Notes: generated by a model from the sequence alone, not told the origin. A DNA stretch of 64,000 bases from Longimicrobiales bacterium (GCA_951813395.1 OX638356.1:661340-725339); one strand, 5' to 3'; numbered from the stretch's first letter, positions 38,983 to 47,772 are shown. Program-made: numbers and translations.

Positions 38983-40238
38983 CGGAAGGGGACGCCGGCA
39001 GGCACCCTGCCAGACGCGGCGATCCGGTGCCCGGGCGACTGGCCCGCCACTATTCCCGCTTCCGGGTCGCGCAGCGGGTGTTGCTTACCGGGCACTCCCA
39101 CCAGGCGTGGCCGGACGTGGCGTTTTCCGCTCAGCAGCAGGCGTGGCTGGACGCGGCCGAGCTCGTGGACGACAAGTGGGGACGGGCTTTCGAGATGGCC
39201 GACGAAGTGCGCGACGGCTTCCGACGCCTGCTGGACGACCCCGACGGGCACATCGCGCTGGGTCAGAACACGCACGAGCTGGTGATCCGGTTCCTGTCGG
39301 CGCTGCCGTTGCGGGAGCGGCCGCGCCTGGTAACCACCGACGGCGAGTTCCACACGATCCGCCGCCAGCTCGACCGGCTGGAGACGGAAGGGGTCGAGAT
39401 CGTCCGGGTGGCGACGGGCGCAGGCGACGGGGCGAGCGTGCCGGGGGCGGTGGCCGAGGGGATCGTGGACGCCCTGGATGACCGCACCGCCGCCGTGCTG
39501 GTTTCGTCGGTGCTCTTCCGGGACGCGCGCATCGTGGAAGGGTTGGACGAGGTGGCTGCGGCGTGTGCGAACGTCGGCGCCGAACTGCTCGTGGACGCAT
39601 ACCATTCGCTCAACGCAGTGCCGTTTTCGGTTGTGGAAACGGGGCTGCAGGACGCATTTGTCGTGGGGGGCGGGTACAAGTACTGCCAGTTGGGGGAAGG
39701 GAACTGCTTCCTGAGGTTCCCGCGCGATTGTGCCCTGAGCCCGGTCCTGACTGGGTGGTTCGCCGAGTTCGGAACGCTGGCGAGCGGGCCGCGAGAGGGC
39801 GGGGCCGCAACCGATTCCCGAGTCGTTTACGGCGAAGGGCACCACCGGTTCGCCGGCTCCACCTACGACCCGGTCAGCCACTACCGGGCCGCCGCGGTCT
39901 TCAGGTTCTTTCGGGAGCAGGGACTGGACGCGCAGCGCCTGCGGAGGATCGGCCTGGCGCAGGTCCGGCGACTGGCTGCCGGCGTGGACGCGCTGGACCT
40001 GGATCCGGGGGTGTTGAAGAGGGACCGCGCCGTGCCCCTGTCCCGGCGGGGAGGCTTCCTCGTCGTGGACACGCCGATGGCGCCGCAGATCTGCTGCAAG
40101 CTGCGCGGACTCGGTGTCTACGCCGACTTCCGCGGCCGGGCGCTGCGCCTGGGGCCCGCCCCGTACGTGACCGGGGAGCAGCTGGACGGGGCGGTGACCG
40201 CGCTGGGGGAGGCGGTGGCGGGGCTGGAAGGGTCGTAG
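38979..40238 (+). CDS. kynU: Kynureninase-like PLP enzyme
   Basis: This 419-aa fold-type I PLP enzyme has a cofactor aspartate in LLVDAYHSLNAVPF and the PLP lysine in GGGYKYCQLGEGNCFLRF, near residue 234. The GYKY pattern and the position after tryptophan dioxygenase identify a kynureninase releasing anthranilate and alanine. It is divergent from the classical E. coli-independent KynU families, so the symbol is by role. I chose TTG at 38979, which overlaps the kynA stop and has GAGATGAGG upstream; GTG at 39027 is the alternative. Confidence 0.82.
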   Translation: MTEGDAGRHPARRGDPVPGRLARHYSRFRVAQRVLLTGHSHQAWPDVAFSAQQQAWLDAAELVDDKWGRAFEMADEVRDGFRRLLDDPDGHIALGQNTHELVIRFLSALPLRERPRLVTTDGEFHTIRRQLDRLETEGVEIVRVATGAGDGASVPGAVAEGIVDALDDRTAAVLVSSVLFRDARIVEGLDEVAAACANVGAELLVDAYHSLNAVPFSVVETGLQDAFVVGGGYKYCQLGEGNCFLRFPRDCALSPVLTGWFAEFGTLASGPREGGAATDSRVVYGEGHHRFAGSTYDPVSHYRAAAVFRFFREQGLDAQRLRRIGLAQVRRLAAGVDALDLDPGVLKRDRAVPLSRRGGFLVVDTPMAPQICCKLRGLGVYADFRGRALRLGPAPYVTGEQLDGAVTALGEAVAGLEGS

Positions 40239-40268
40239 AGGGGTCAGAACCTCGTCAGCCGTGCCCCC

Positions 40269-41672
40269 TCACGGATTGATCATGTTCTCCAGCTCACCGG
40301 GTTCCCGCGGCAACCCCGCCGTCAGTACCTCCGCACCCTCCTCCGTCACCAGCACCACCTCCTCGACGAACACGGACACGCCGATCTCGTGGTTGTAGTA
40401 CCACGGCTCGACGGTGAAGATCATGCCGGGCGCGAGGGGCTCGTCGATCAGCGCCGGATCGCCCGCCGAGAGCCCGATATGGTGGCCAAAGAACGACGGC
40501 GTCTGCATGTACGCCTCCTCGTGGTCCGGGATCGCCGCGTAGGCGACAGCGGTCAGTTCCCGAAGGGTCACACCGGGGCGAATCCCTGCGATGATCGCTT
40601 CGGCGGCGCGGTTGCTGACCATGAGCTTCTCGCGCTGCACATCGGTGAATGTCCCGTTGACCGGAAACGTCCGCCCGACATCGCTCACATAGCCATTGAC
40701 TTCGCACCCCACGTCGAGAATGACCAGGTCCCCGTCACGCAGCCCGCGGTTGCGGCGGTCGTAGTGGGCGGCGAGGATGCGCCACGGCCACAGGCTGTTG
40801 GGACCGGATTTCACGATCGGCGTGAACGGAATCCCCTGGGAGCCGAAGGTCCGGCAGGTCCGCTCGAATTCGCCCTGCAGGGTCCGCTCGTCCACGCCCG
40901 GGCGGATCCGGCCGGCGGCGGCGAGGATGCCGGCGATGGTGGCGTCGGCCGCGGCCCGCATCCGCTGGATCTCGGCGGGTGTCTTCACCATGCGCATGCG
41001 GGCGATGACCTCGAACGCATTCCGTATTTCGGCCTCGGGTTGGTCGGTCTGCAATCGATGGATCAGGGCGGCGGTGGCATCGAGGGCGCCGATCAGCGGC
41101 ACCATTGGCTCGGGCACGGGCCCGGTCGCGCCTGCGTTGACACGTAGTGTGGTCCCCTCGGCGAGCCGGTCCCGCAAAAACGCGTCCAGTTCCGCGATGT
41201 CCCGGTATTCGTCGATCCCCGCGATGCTGCGCAGCTGATAGTCGTCCAGCAGTGGCCGCCCGGGGAAGTCGTTCGGCCGGCCCGGGTTCTCGAAGCGTGG
41301 GTCGCGCGGCGGCATGAAGAGGTGGGACCGGCCCCGGTCCGCGTCGAGGACCAGCATCGACGCCGGGACTTCCAGCCCGGTCAGGTACCAGAAGTCCTCG
41401 AGCTGGCGGAACGTGCCGCCGTGCGTGGTGCCGTCGGAGGATGGCGTGAGCAACAGGCCTCCCCCCGTGGCGCGCAGTCCGTCCATGACCCGGCCGCGCC
41501 GGTACTCGTACTCCTGCGGGCGGAAGTCGGGCCGGGCCCAATCCGCGTAGCGCTGCTCGGGCGTCTGGGCGGCGAGCGGGGCCGGCGAGGCCATCACCGA
41601 CCATGCCGCGGCCGCAGTGCCCGATGCAACGAACCATCGCGTAACGATGCGGCGGCGACGTGGTCCCGTCAT
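40269..41672 (-). CDS. Secreted M24-family peptidase (Xaa-Pro aminopeptidase-like)
   Basis: This 467-aa protein has a signal peptide (arginine-rich start, hydrophobic core, cleavage near LAAQ at residue 36). It then has an N-terminal creatinase-like domain and a C-terminal pita-bread domain. Dinuclear metal ligands are visible in ILDVGCEVNGYVSDVGRTF, FFGHHIGLSAGD, FTVEPWYYN and FVEEVVLV, so it should be active. It is predicted to trim proline-containing peptides in the periplasm. The ATG at 41672 has AGAGGAGG upstream. It converges on the kynureninase gene with 30 bases between stops. Confidence 0.92.
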   Translation of the reverse strand: MTGPRRRRIVTRWFVASGTAAAAWSVMASPAPLAAQTPEQRYADWARPDFRPQEYEYRRGRVMDGLRATGGGLLLTPSSDGTTHGGTFRQLEDFWYLTGLEVPASMLVLDADRGRSHLFMPPRDPRFENPGRPNDFPGRPLLDDYQLRSIAGIDEYRDIAELDAFLRDRLAEGTTLRVNAGATGPVPEPMVPLIGALDATAALIHRLQTDQPEAEIRNAFEVIARMRMVKTPAEIQRMRAAADATIAGILAAAGRIRPGVDERTLQGEFERTCRTFGSQGIPFTPIVKSGPNSLWPWRILAAHYDRRNRGLRDGDLVILDVGCEVNGYVSDVGRTFPVNGTFTDVQREKLMVSNRAAEAIIAGIRPGVTLRELTAVAYAAIPDHEEAYMQTPSFFGHHIGLSAGDPALIDEPLAPGMIFTVEPWYYNHEIGVSVFVEEVVLVTEEGAEVLTAGLPREPGELENMINP

Positions 41673-41723
41673 GATGCCGTCCTCCTCTTTGAGTTGCCCC
41701 GCGGCTACGGTAACTTCGCGACC

Positions 41724-42695
41724 ATGAAGATTGCCATCTACGGCACGGGCGGGGTCGGCGGGTTTTACGGCGCCGTACTCGCCCGCGCGGGTTGCGACGT
41801 CGCGCTGCTGGCCCGGGGCGACCACCTCGCTGCAATCCGCCGGTCCGGCCTCCGCGTCCGTTCGCCCATGGGCGACTTCCTCGTGCGGCCCGCCGTCGCC
41901 ACCCACGACCCCGGCGAGATCGGCCCCGTGGACTTCGTCATCGTCGCGGTGAAGTCGTCGCACCTGCCGGCGGTGCGGGACGGAATCACCCCGCTGCTCG
42001 GTCCCGAAACCCTGGTCGTGCCGTTTCTCAACGGCGTGGATGCGCACGAGAGGCTTGTCGAAGCGGGCGGGCGGGCGCGCATGGGGAAGGGCCTGACCCG
42101 CATCATGAGCGAGATCGCGGCCCACGGAGAGATCCGCCACATCGGCGTGGATCCGTACGTTGCGATTGCCGAATGGGACGGCAGCGCGTCGCCGCGGGTC
42201 GATGCCCTGGTGGCCGCTCTGCGCCGTGCGGGGGTCGACGCCGAGGTGCCTCCCGACATCGACGCGGCGCTCTGGCTCAAGTTCCTGTTCATCTGCTCGG
42301 TCGGTGGCGTCGGTGCGGTGTGCCGGATGCCGTTGGGCCCGGTCCGCGCGCTGCCGGAAACCCGCGCGCTCCTGCGGCGGGCGATGGAAGAGATTGTGGC
42401 GGTGGCGGCCGCCCACGGAGTGTCGTTGCCCCACGACGCTGTCTTCCTTGCGATGAACACCGTGGACACGTTCCCCGCCGAGGGCACATCGTCGCTGCAC
42501 CGCGACATCGTTGCCGGAGTCCCGTCCGAACTTGATGCGTGGAGCGGAGCGGCGGTGCGTTTGGGCGCCGAAGCGGGTGTGCCGACCCCCGTCCATTCCT
42601 TCATCCATTCAGTGCTGTTGCCGGGGGAACTGGAGGCGCGGCGCGCGGCCAAAACGGGTACATTCGTGGAACCGGAGCGCGGGTTGCCCACGTAG
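41724..42695 (+). CDS. panE: 2-dehydropantoate 2-reductase family protein
   Basis: This 323-aa ApbA/PanE family protein starts with the NADP motif KIAIYGTGGVGGFYG, has a VKSSHLPAV block and the catalytic lysine region DIDAALWLKFLFICSVGG. The conserved C-terminal serine/aspartate segment is SSLHRDIVAGVPSELD. It makes pantoate for coenzyme A synthesis, or reduces another 2-keto acid; ApbA paralogues are common, so the symbol is tentative. It is divergent from the M24 gene with 51 bases between starts. Confidence 0.85.
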   Translation: MKIAIYGTGGVGGFYGAVLARAGCDVALLARGDHLAAIRRSGLRVRSPMGDFLVRPAVATHDPGEIGPVDFVIVAVKSSHLPAVRDGITPLLGPETLVVPFLNGVDAHERLVEAGGRARMGKGLTRIMSEIAAHGEIRHIGVDPYVAIAEWDGSASPRVDALVAALRRAGVDAEVPPDIDAALWLKFLFICSVGGVGAVCRMPLGPVRALPETRALLRRAMEEIVAVAAAHGVSLPHDAVFLAMNTVDTFPAEGTSSLHRDIVAGVPSELDAWSGAAVRLGAEAGVPTPVHSFIHSVLLPGELEARRAAKTGTFVEPERGLPT

Positions 42696-42768
42696 GAGGG
42701 GCAGGCATCCGACCGAGGGACAGGAGAGTGTCGCAAACAGTGCATTGGACGGGCAGATAGCGGTGTTG

Positions 42769-43530
42769 ATGACGCCCTGGGTGCGACGACTGCTGCTGGC
42801 AAACGTCGTCATGTTCGTCCTGATACAGGGCATGCCGGGCCTGGTCCAGGGCCTGGGACTCATTCCCCTCGCCGTCCTCTACCGTCCCTGGACGCTCCTG
42901 ACCTACATGTTCCTCCACGGCGGTTTCGCCCACATCCTGTTCAACATGCTCATGCTGTTCTTCTTCGGTCCCCGGCTGGAGGAGCGGCTCGGTCCCAGGA
43001 CGTTCATCTGGTTCTACCTCGCATGCGGCGTGGGTGGGGCCCTTCTCTCCTTCATGACGCCGTACGCCCTGATCGTCGGAGCCTCGGGCGCGATCTACGG
43101 GGTGGTTCTCGGTTTCGCGCGCTACTGGCCCCGCGAGGACATCTACATCTGGGGCATTCTGCCCATCCAGGCGCGGATGCTGGCGATCTTCATGGTCGCG
43201 GTGAGCCTCTTCGCGGGAGTTACCGGGGCGCGGGACGGGATCGCCCACTTTGCCCACCTCGGCGGGCTGGTGGCCGGCTGGGTGTTCCTGAGGAGCTGGG
43301 AAAAACGCCGCAAACAGCGGGTGGTACGGCGTCCCTCGGCACGCTCAAGGATGCCCGGGATCCGCGATGCGGAGGCGATTCAGAACTGGGAGGCGATCCC
43401 GAGAGAGAGACTTCACGAGATCAACCGGGAAGAGGTGGACTACCTGCTGACCAAGGTGAAGAAGATGGGCGTCGGTTCGCTGACCGCCGAGCAGCGCGCG
43501 TTCCTGGACCGCATGGCCAAGCCCCGGTAG
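42769..43530 (+). CDS. Rhomboid-family intramembrane serine protease
   Basis: This 253-aa membrane protein has six hydrophobic segments. The catalytic serine is in GASGAIYGVV and the catalytic histidine in IAHFAHLGGLVAG; the HILFNML motif in TM2 completes the oxyanion site. A cytoplasmic C-terminal tail of about 70 residues (INREEVDYLLTKVKKMGVGSLTAEQ) is the conserved extension seen in many environmental rhomboids. The start is uncertain: ATG 42769, or in-frame GTG 42763 or TTG 42745 upstream, none with a good Shine-Dalgarno. Confidence 0.92.
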   Translation: MTPWVRRLLLANVVMFVLIQGMPGLVQGLGLIPLAVLYRPWTLLTYMFLHGGFAHILFNMLMLFFFGPRLEERLGPRTFIWFYLACGVGGALLSFMTPYALIVGASGAIYGVVLGFARYWPREDIYIWGILPIQARMLAIFMVAVSLFAGVTGARDGIAHFAHLGGLVAGWVFLRSWEKRRKQRVVRRPSARSRMPGIRDAEAIQNWEAIPRERLHEINREEVDYLLTKVKKMGVGSLTAEQRAFLDRMAKPR

Positions 43531-43576
43531 GGGCGCGTTCCCGCTGCATCGCAAGCCGCCACGGGTCCACCGTTTG

Positions 43577-43606
43577 TTGCGAACCGGAGCCTGACCCTGT
43601 TGTAAT
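43577..43606 (+). promoter_or_regulatory. Promoter of the Xre/RES toxin-antitoxin operon
   Basis: TTGCGA (43577-43582) and TGTAAT (43601-43606, five of six consensus) are spaced by 18 bases and lie 30 bases before the antitoxin ATG. Transcription would start about 43613, inside the first CCATATGG palindrome. Repressor bound there would block the promoter. Confidence 0.5.
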
Positions 43607-43608
43607 GA

Positions 43609-43640
43609 CCCATATGGAGTGCTAGAATATCCCATATGGG
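43609..43640. promoter_or_regulatory. Twin CCATATGG operator palindromes overlapping the antitoxin start
   Basis: Two palindromes, CCCATATGG (43609-43617) and the perfect ten-base CCCATATGGG (43631-43640), have centres 22 bases apart, about two helical turns. The second contains the antitoxin ATG (43636). This layout is what an autoregulating antitoxin dimer pair would bind. Confidence 0.6.
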
Positions 43641-44067
43641 CAATGACGCCAGATATCCCGAGCCGACATGCGGGTCGACCCTGTATCCGCTGCTCGTTCG
43701 CGAAGGGGCCGTGGCCGTGGTTCGTCGCGGTCTGCCGTTCTCGGCCGTGGATGAGGTGGCCGCCACCGTTCGGCTCGGACGTCTTGCCTTGGCTCGAGTC
43801 ATCGGCCTCTCGCCCACTACCCTGGCCCGGCGACGGAAAGCGGGCATGCTGACGGCGGAGGAGTCGGATGGCCTGGTGCGCGTCGCGCGCCTGGTTTCGA
43901 TGGCGTACGAGATGATGCTCGGCGATGGCAAGGCTGCCCGGCGATGGCTCAAGGAACGCCACGAGTTGCTCGAAGGCGAGTCGCCGCTCGAACGCGCGTC
44001 CACGGAAGTGGGGGGCAGGGAAGTGGAACAGCTCATCGGGCGTCTTCGTCACGGGAGCTTCAGCTGA
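43636..44067 (+). CDS. Xre/MbcA/ParS-family antitoxin (DUF2384)
   Basis: This 143-aa protein matches the Xre-like antitoxins of RES toxins. A helix-turn-helix-like N-terminal part includes GLSPTTLARRRKAGMLTAEESDGLVRVARL. The DUF2384 C-terminal part has MLGDGKAARRWLKERHELLEGESPLE, which normally fills the toxin active site. It is expected to neutralise the toxin and repress its own promoter through the twin palindromes at the start codon. The toxin gene follows directly. Confidence 0.9.
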   Translation: MGNDARYPEPTCGSTLYPLLVREGAVAVVRRGLPFSAVDEVAATVRLGRLALARVIGLSPTTLARRRKAGMLTAEESDGLVRVARLVSMAYEMMLGDGKAARRWLKERHELLEGESPLERASTEVGGREVEQLIGRLRHGSFS

Positions 44068-44111
44068 CCCGTGGCCAGGCCCGGCGTCGCTTCCCAGGAC
44101 TCCCAGGGGGC

Positions 44112-44621
44112 ATGGCAGGCGCGATCGACGCGTGGCGTCTGGCGGCGCCCGAGCATTCGCGAACCGTCGACGAAATGCTCAGCGGCGAGGGTCCGCTGCG
44201 CTATGGCGGCCGATGGAACAGTCCGGGGCGGAGGGCGGTCTATCTGAGTGGCAGTCTGGCCCTGGCGAGCCTCGAGTTGCTCGTCCACCTCAAGGCGCCG
44301 GATGTCCTGAGGCGATACCGAAAGCTCCGCGTGTCGATACCGGAGACCCTGATCACCGAGGTGAGCTTGCGGGACCTTCCCGCAGAGTGGGAGAGCCCGA
44401 GTCTTCATCCGGCCACACAGCGGATCGGGGACCGGTGGCTCGAGTCCCGCGAATCAGTTGTGCTGCGCGTCCCGAGCGCGGTGGTGGTCGGCGAAGTCAA
44501 CTACATCGCGAATCCGGTGCATCCACGTTTCGTCGGGCTGAAGCCGGGATCCATCGTCGATTTCCGCTACGATCTCCGGCTCGCAAGCGGCCGGGACGGC
44601 ACACTCGCGGGAACAAGCTGA
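44112..44621 (+). CDS. RES-domain toxin
   Basis: This protein of about 169 aa has the RES family core: AWRLAAPEHS, LRYGGRWNSPGRRAVYLSGS and LALASLELLVHL, containing the conserved arginine, tyrosine and glutamate. Characterised RES toxins (MbcT, P. putida Res) deplete NAD+. I set the start at ATG 44112, directly after AGGGGG and just before the domain. A CTG at 44064, overlapping the antitoxin stop and with GGGAG six bases upstream, would add 16 residues. The toxin looks intact. Confidence 0.88.
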   Translation: MAGAIDAWRLAAPEHSRTVDEMLSGEGPLRYGGRWNSPGRRAVYLSGSLALASLELLVHLKAPDVLRRYRKLRVSIPETLITEVSLRDLPAEWESPSLHPATQRIGDRWLESRESVVLRVPSAVVVGEVNYIANPVHPRFVGLKPGSIVDFRYDLRLASGRDGTLAGTS

Positions 44622-44622
44622 A

Positions 44623-45084
44623 TCAGCCCGTGCCGCTGGCTTCCCGCCTGGGGATCACCTTGCCAGTCTCGCGGTCGTAGTCGACGATGTTCTCCCATTC
44701 GGAGGCGTCCGACCGTGCGACGACGGCCACGACATCTTCCGTGTCGCTCTCGTTGAACACCTCGTGGGGTATGCCCGGCTCGATGTAGATGAAGTCGCCC
44801 GCGTGGTTCACGATCGAGTGGCGCAGATTCGGTCCGAACTCGTGGCGCACGGTGCCCTGCAGGATGTAGAGCATGACTTCGAAGTCGACGTGGATGTGGG
44901 CGAAGGCCACGCCGCCGGGCGGGATCCGCGCCACGTTCATGGAAAGCTCCCGAGCGGGGACGTTTTTTGCCGAGAGGCCCGTCTTGTAGTGGATCCCGTT
45001 CCAGCCCCGATGGACGCCGCTGGCGCGAATCGTGTGGATGCCGTGCCCGCCGTCGGGGACGCCGGGATTGTCGCCGCCGCTCAC
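44623..45084 (-). CDS. Cupin-domain protein
   Basis: This 153-aa single-domain cupin has motif 1 HIHVDFEVMLYILQG and motif 2 GDFIYIEPGIPHEVFNES, with the histidines and glutamate for metal binding in place. Such proteins are small oxygenases, isomerases or binding proteins; the substrate cannot be told. The GTG start at 45084 overlaps the HAD stop (GTGA), so it is coupled to the dehalogenase-like gene. It converges on the RES toxin gene with one base between stops. Confidence 0.85.
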   Translation of the reverse strand: MSGGDNPGVPDGGHGIHTIRASGVHRGWNGIHYKTGLSAKNVPARELSMNVARIPPGGVAFAHIHVDFEVMLYILQGTVRHEFGPNLRHSIVNHAGDFIYIEPGIPHEVFNESDTEDVVAVVARSDASEWENIVDYDRETGKVIPRREASGTG

Positions 45085-45794
45085 GAGACCCCCAGCAGCC
45101 GCGCCAGCCCCGCCATGTCCGCGGTCACGGCGTCAGGACGCGCCTCCGCGGGGGGCGTGGCCCCACCGGCGCCTGCCAGACCGGGACGGTTCACGTGCAC
45201 GGTGGCGTAGCCCAGCGAGGACGCGGGAGCGATGTCGTGAAACAGGCTCTGCGCGACGTGTAGCGTGCGGTCGCGGGGGATGCGGGACCTCATGGCCATC
45301 TCCTCGAAGTGCGCCGTGGCCGGCTTGTAGCTTCCGACCTGCTGGGCCGTGACCACCCAGTCGAAGTCGGTGTCCAGTCGCTTCCGTGTTTTCGCGAAGA
45401 GGTCGTCGTCGACGTTGGAGACGATTCCCAGCTTGTATCGCGCCCCGAGCCGGTGCAGTGCTTCCACGGTATCGGGGAAGGCGGGCCAGTCACCCACCGA
45501 GGCGGCAAAGGCGTCGCAATCCGTGTCAGTCGGCCGGAAACCCAGCGCCTCACCCATCCGGCCGAAGGTCAGGGCGAGCACTTCACGATAGGTGCGGTAT
45601 CGCCGGGCCTGCACCACGTGCTCCGCATCGGCAAAGGCGGCGAGAACCGCGGCGGCGCTGGGAGACCGGCCGTGCGCGGTGCAGACCGGGGCCGCGGCCT
45701 CGATGATTCCTGTCTCCCAGTCGACCAGCGTGCCATAGCAGTCGAACGTCAGCAGTTCGAAACGGTCTGGATCGAACGGCGCATCACGAGTCAC
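45081..45794 (-). CDS. HAD-family hydrolase, haloacid dehalogenase type II-like
   Basis: This 237-aa protein has motif I LLTFDCYGTLVDWE, motif II serine in LGIVSNVDDD, the lysine in GSYKPATAHFEE and motif IV around HDIAPASSLG. The FDCYGTLVDWE start is characteristic of L-2-haloacid dehalogenase-like proteins, though many act on phosphates instead. It is cytoplasmic and coupled to the cupin gene, suggesting a two-step small-molecule pathway of unknown substrate. Confidence 0.85.
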   Translation of the reverse strand: MTRDAPFDPDRFELLTFDCYGTLVDWETGIIEAAAPVCTAHGRSPSAAAVLAAFADAEHVVQARRYRTYREVLALTFGRMGEALGFRPTDTDCDAFAASVGDWPAFPDTVEALHRLGARYKLGIVSNVDDDLFAKTRKRLDTDFDWVVTAQQVGSYKPATAHFEEMAMRSRIPRDRTLHVAQSLFHDIAPASSLGYATVHVNRPGLAGAGGATPPAEARPDAVTADMAGLARLLGVS

Positions 45795-45805
45795 GGGCGG
45801 TACCT

Positions 45806-46312
45806 CTACATGTCCGGAAAATCGGCGGTCGGCCCGAACATCTGCGGTACGGGCACGTCCAGCATCCGGAGGTATACGCCGAGTTGCGCGCGGTGGTGGA
45901 TCAGGTGGTCCATGATGAAGCTTCGCAGCACGATCCGCTTCGGCAGCGTAAAGCGGGCATCACCGGCAACCAGCATCGTCCATGGGGCGTCCATGTCCTC
46001 TTCGGACGCGCCCTTCATCGCGGCGCGGGCGGCTGCCGCGCTGGTTTCCAGAGCCTGGACCAGTTCGTCCCTCGAGCCGAGCGGAGCCATCGGCGGGGCA
46101 CCGCCCTCGGCGGGGCTGATGTCGAACTCGGACACGGAGAGGGTGGCGATCGTCCAGTTGGGCAGGTTGGAGATGTGGGTCGCGAGCTCCCCCAGCGTCC
46201 AGGACTTGTCGTGGGGCCGCCAGTCCAGACGGTCGTCGGGCACGGCCTCGAGGAGACTCTTCGCCCCGGCGACGATGTGGTCGAATGCCGCGATTTGACC
46301 TTGTACAGACAT
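45806..46312 (-). CDS. DinB-family protein
   Basis: This 168-aa four-helix protein has the DinB/YfiT layout. Metal-binding histidines are seen in LATHISNLP and MDHLIHHRAQLGVYLR, with PDDRLDWRPHDKSWTLGEL at the usual place. Members are often stress-induced or thiol (bacillithiol, mycothiol) transferases; the actual role here is unknown. The ATG at 46312 has AAAGGA upstream. It ends 12 bases upstream of the HAD gene on the same strand. Confidence 0.85.
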   Translation of the reverse strand: MSVQGQIAAFDHIVAGAKSLLEAVPDDRLDWRPHDKSWTLGELATHISNLPNWTIATLSVSEFDISPAEGGAPPMAPLGSRDELVQALETSAAAARAAMKGASEEDMDAPWTMLVAGDARFTLPKRIVLRSFIMDHLIHHRAQLGVYLRMLDVPVPQMFGPTADFPDM

Positions 46313-46453
46313 GGGTCGTCCTTTCAGTGACATGATGGGCGGCAAAAAGGTAGGGAAAGGCGCGGGGCGACGGAATAGCGGCGTGGGTCTCCACGGATCG
46401 GCGTCCCGGGCCGAGGAGTGGCAGTCGGGGCAGCGCCGGCCCCTCCGGTCCCG

Positions 46454-47719
46454 CTACCTTGACCTGACCCGGCGAAAGAGCCGGTCGGCGAGCACCGCGG
46501 CGGCCGGGGCGCCCACCGTCGCCATGACGATCCCGAGTCCCCGCGACCCGCTGAACCCGTCTTCATCGGTCGTAAGCGCGAGGACGACGCCCGGGGCGGA
46601 TAGAATCGCGCTTGCCACCGCGTTCCTCCACATGCTGCCTTGCGACAGGTCCGTGCCACCGACGCGCGCAACGACGAATCCCACCCCGGCCTGGGGAGCG
46701 CCGTACAGCGCAAGACGCGAGCCGGCGTTGACGAGAAACCCGCATTCGGCCTCGTAGAAATGCCGGGCCAGCGATTCGAAGTTCAGGCAGCGATTGGACA
46801 GCGCGTAGCCGGCGAGGAGGCCGAGCGCATTGGCAGCGCCGGCGGCGGCGAGGGCCCTGGTCCATGGATAGGGCCTGGACTCCAGTGCCCAGTTGTAGAG
46901 CCCTGCCGGCGTGTCCTGCGAGCGGCCCGGCAACGGCCCGCCCGACCGGGTCTCTATGATGATCACGCCGGCGTTCGAGTCGGCTCCGTAGCGCACTCCG
47001 GCCTCTCCCGGCGGTACCGCCTCGATGCTCTGGATCACGGTGAGGGGGATCGTGTTGAGCGTGACCAGGCCGTTGGACTGGCGCACGTTGTCGACGATGA
47101 CGATCGGCGTGAGGCACCCGGGTTGGGCAAAGCTGGTGACGCCCCTGAACTCGAGGCACACGAGTTCCCCGGGCTGACTGCGGCCGCTGCGGACACGCAC
47201 ACCCGGCACCAGCTGCGCCAGCGCGTTGGCCAGGTGGTTGCCGGTGCTGGCGATCGGCGCCAACTGCTCCGCCGTGACCCTTCGGCGAGCCGTACCCAGC
47301 GCGCGGGCGCTCCGCTGATCCCGGGACGCGGCCTCGACCACAACCGGGTCGAGGACAATTGCGGCAGGTGACAGCGTCACCCGCAGCGCGAGCCGCTCCC
47401 CGGCCGTCACCGTCAGCCGCTCCTGAAAGGCGCCGTACGCGATGTGCGTCACGGTGAGCGCGTACACGCCGGGAGCGGCTCGCTCGAACTGGAACAGCCC
47501 CACGCCGTCGGTGACCCTCTCGGCCCGGACCGAATCCGCCTCCTCCTCGCGGAGGGGCACCAGCGCAATCTCCGCGCCCTCCACGCCGGCCCCCGTGTCG
47601 CGGTCCACCACGCGGCCCGAGATGCGGGGCGGCCCTTCCTGCGCGGCCAGCTCGCCCACGCCCCCACCCGGCAGCCCATCCATGCCATACAGCAATACCA
47701 CGATACCACACAGCCACAT
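46454..47719 (-). CDS. Carboxypeptidase-regulatory plus TonB-plug protein without a beta-barrel
   Basis: This 421-aa protein has a short signal peptide (cleavage near ELAAQ, residue 28) and a carboxypeptidase-regulatory-like beta-sandwich (about 32-115; ISGRVVDRDTGAGVEGAEI). A TonB-receptor plug domain follows (about 130-265; LAQLVPGVRV, TPIVIVDNV, IEAVPPGEAGVRYGADSNAGVIIIET). After the plug, where 600-700 residues of barrel would be expected, there are only about 150 residues with hydrophobic helices and two or three cysteines. The frame ends cleanly. It starts 54 bases after the fusion-hydrolase stop. Confidence 0.8.
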   Translation of the reverse strand: MWLCGIVVLLYGMDGLPGGGVGELAAQEGPPRISGRVVDRDTGAGVEGAEIALVPLREEEADSVRAERVTDGVGLFQFERAAPGVYALTVTHIAYGAFQERLTVTAGERLALRVTLSPAAIVLDPVVVEAASRDQRSARALGTARRRVTAEQLAPIASTGNHLANALAQLVPGVRVRSGRSQPGELVCLEFRGVTSFAQPGCLTPIVIVDNVRQSNGLVTLNTIPLTVIQSIEAVPPGEAGVRYGADSNAGVIIIETRSGGPLPGRSQDTPAGLYNWALESRPYPWTRALAAAGAANALGLLAGYALSNRCLNFESLARHFYEAECGFLVNAGSRLALYGAPQAGVGFVVARVGGTDLSQGSMWRNAVASAILSAPGVVLALTTDEDGFSGSRGLGIVMATVGAPAAAVLADRLFRRVRSR

Positions 47720-47772
47720 CCCGCCCCTACGCGGCCATCCGGCAGCCCCGCCTGCCCGCCCCGCGGCCCCCC

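Noticed and set aside
43577-43640. ParS-type centromere role for the CCATATGG palindromes
   Set aside because: Although the antitoxin family is called Xre/MbcA/ParS, the sites lie on a toxin-antitoxin promoter and no partition genes are present.
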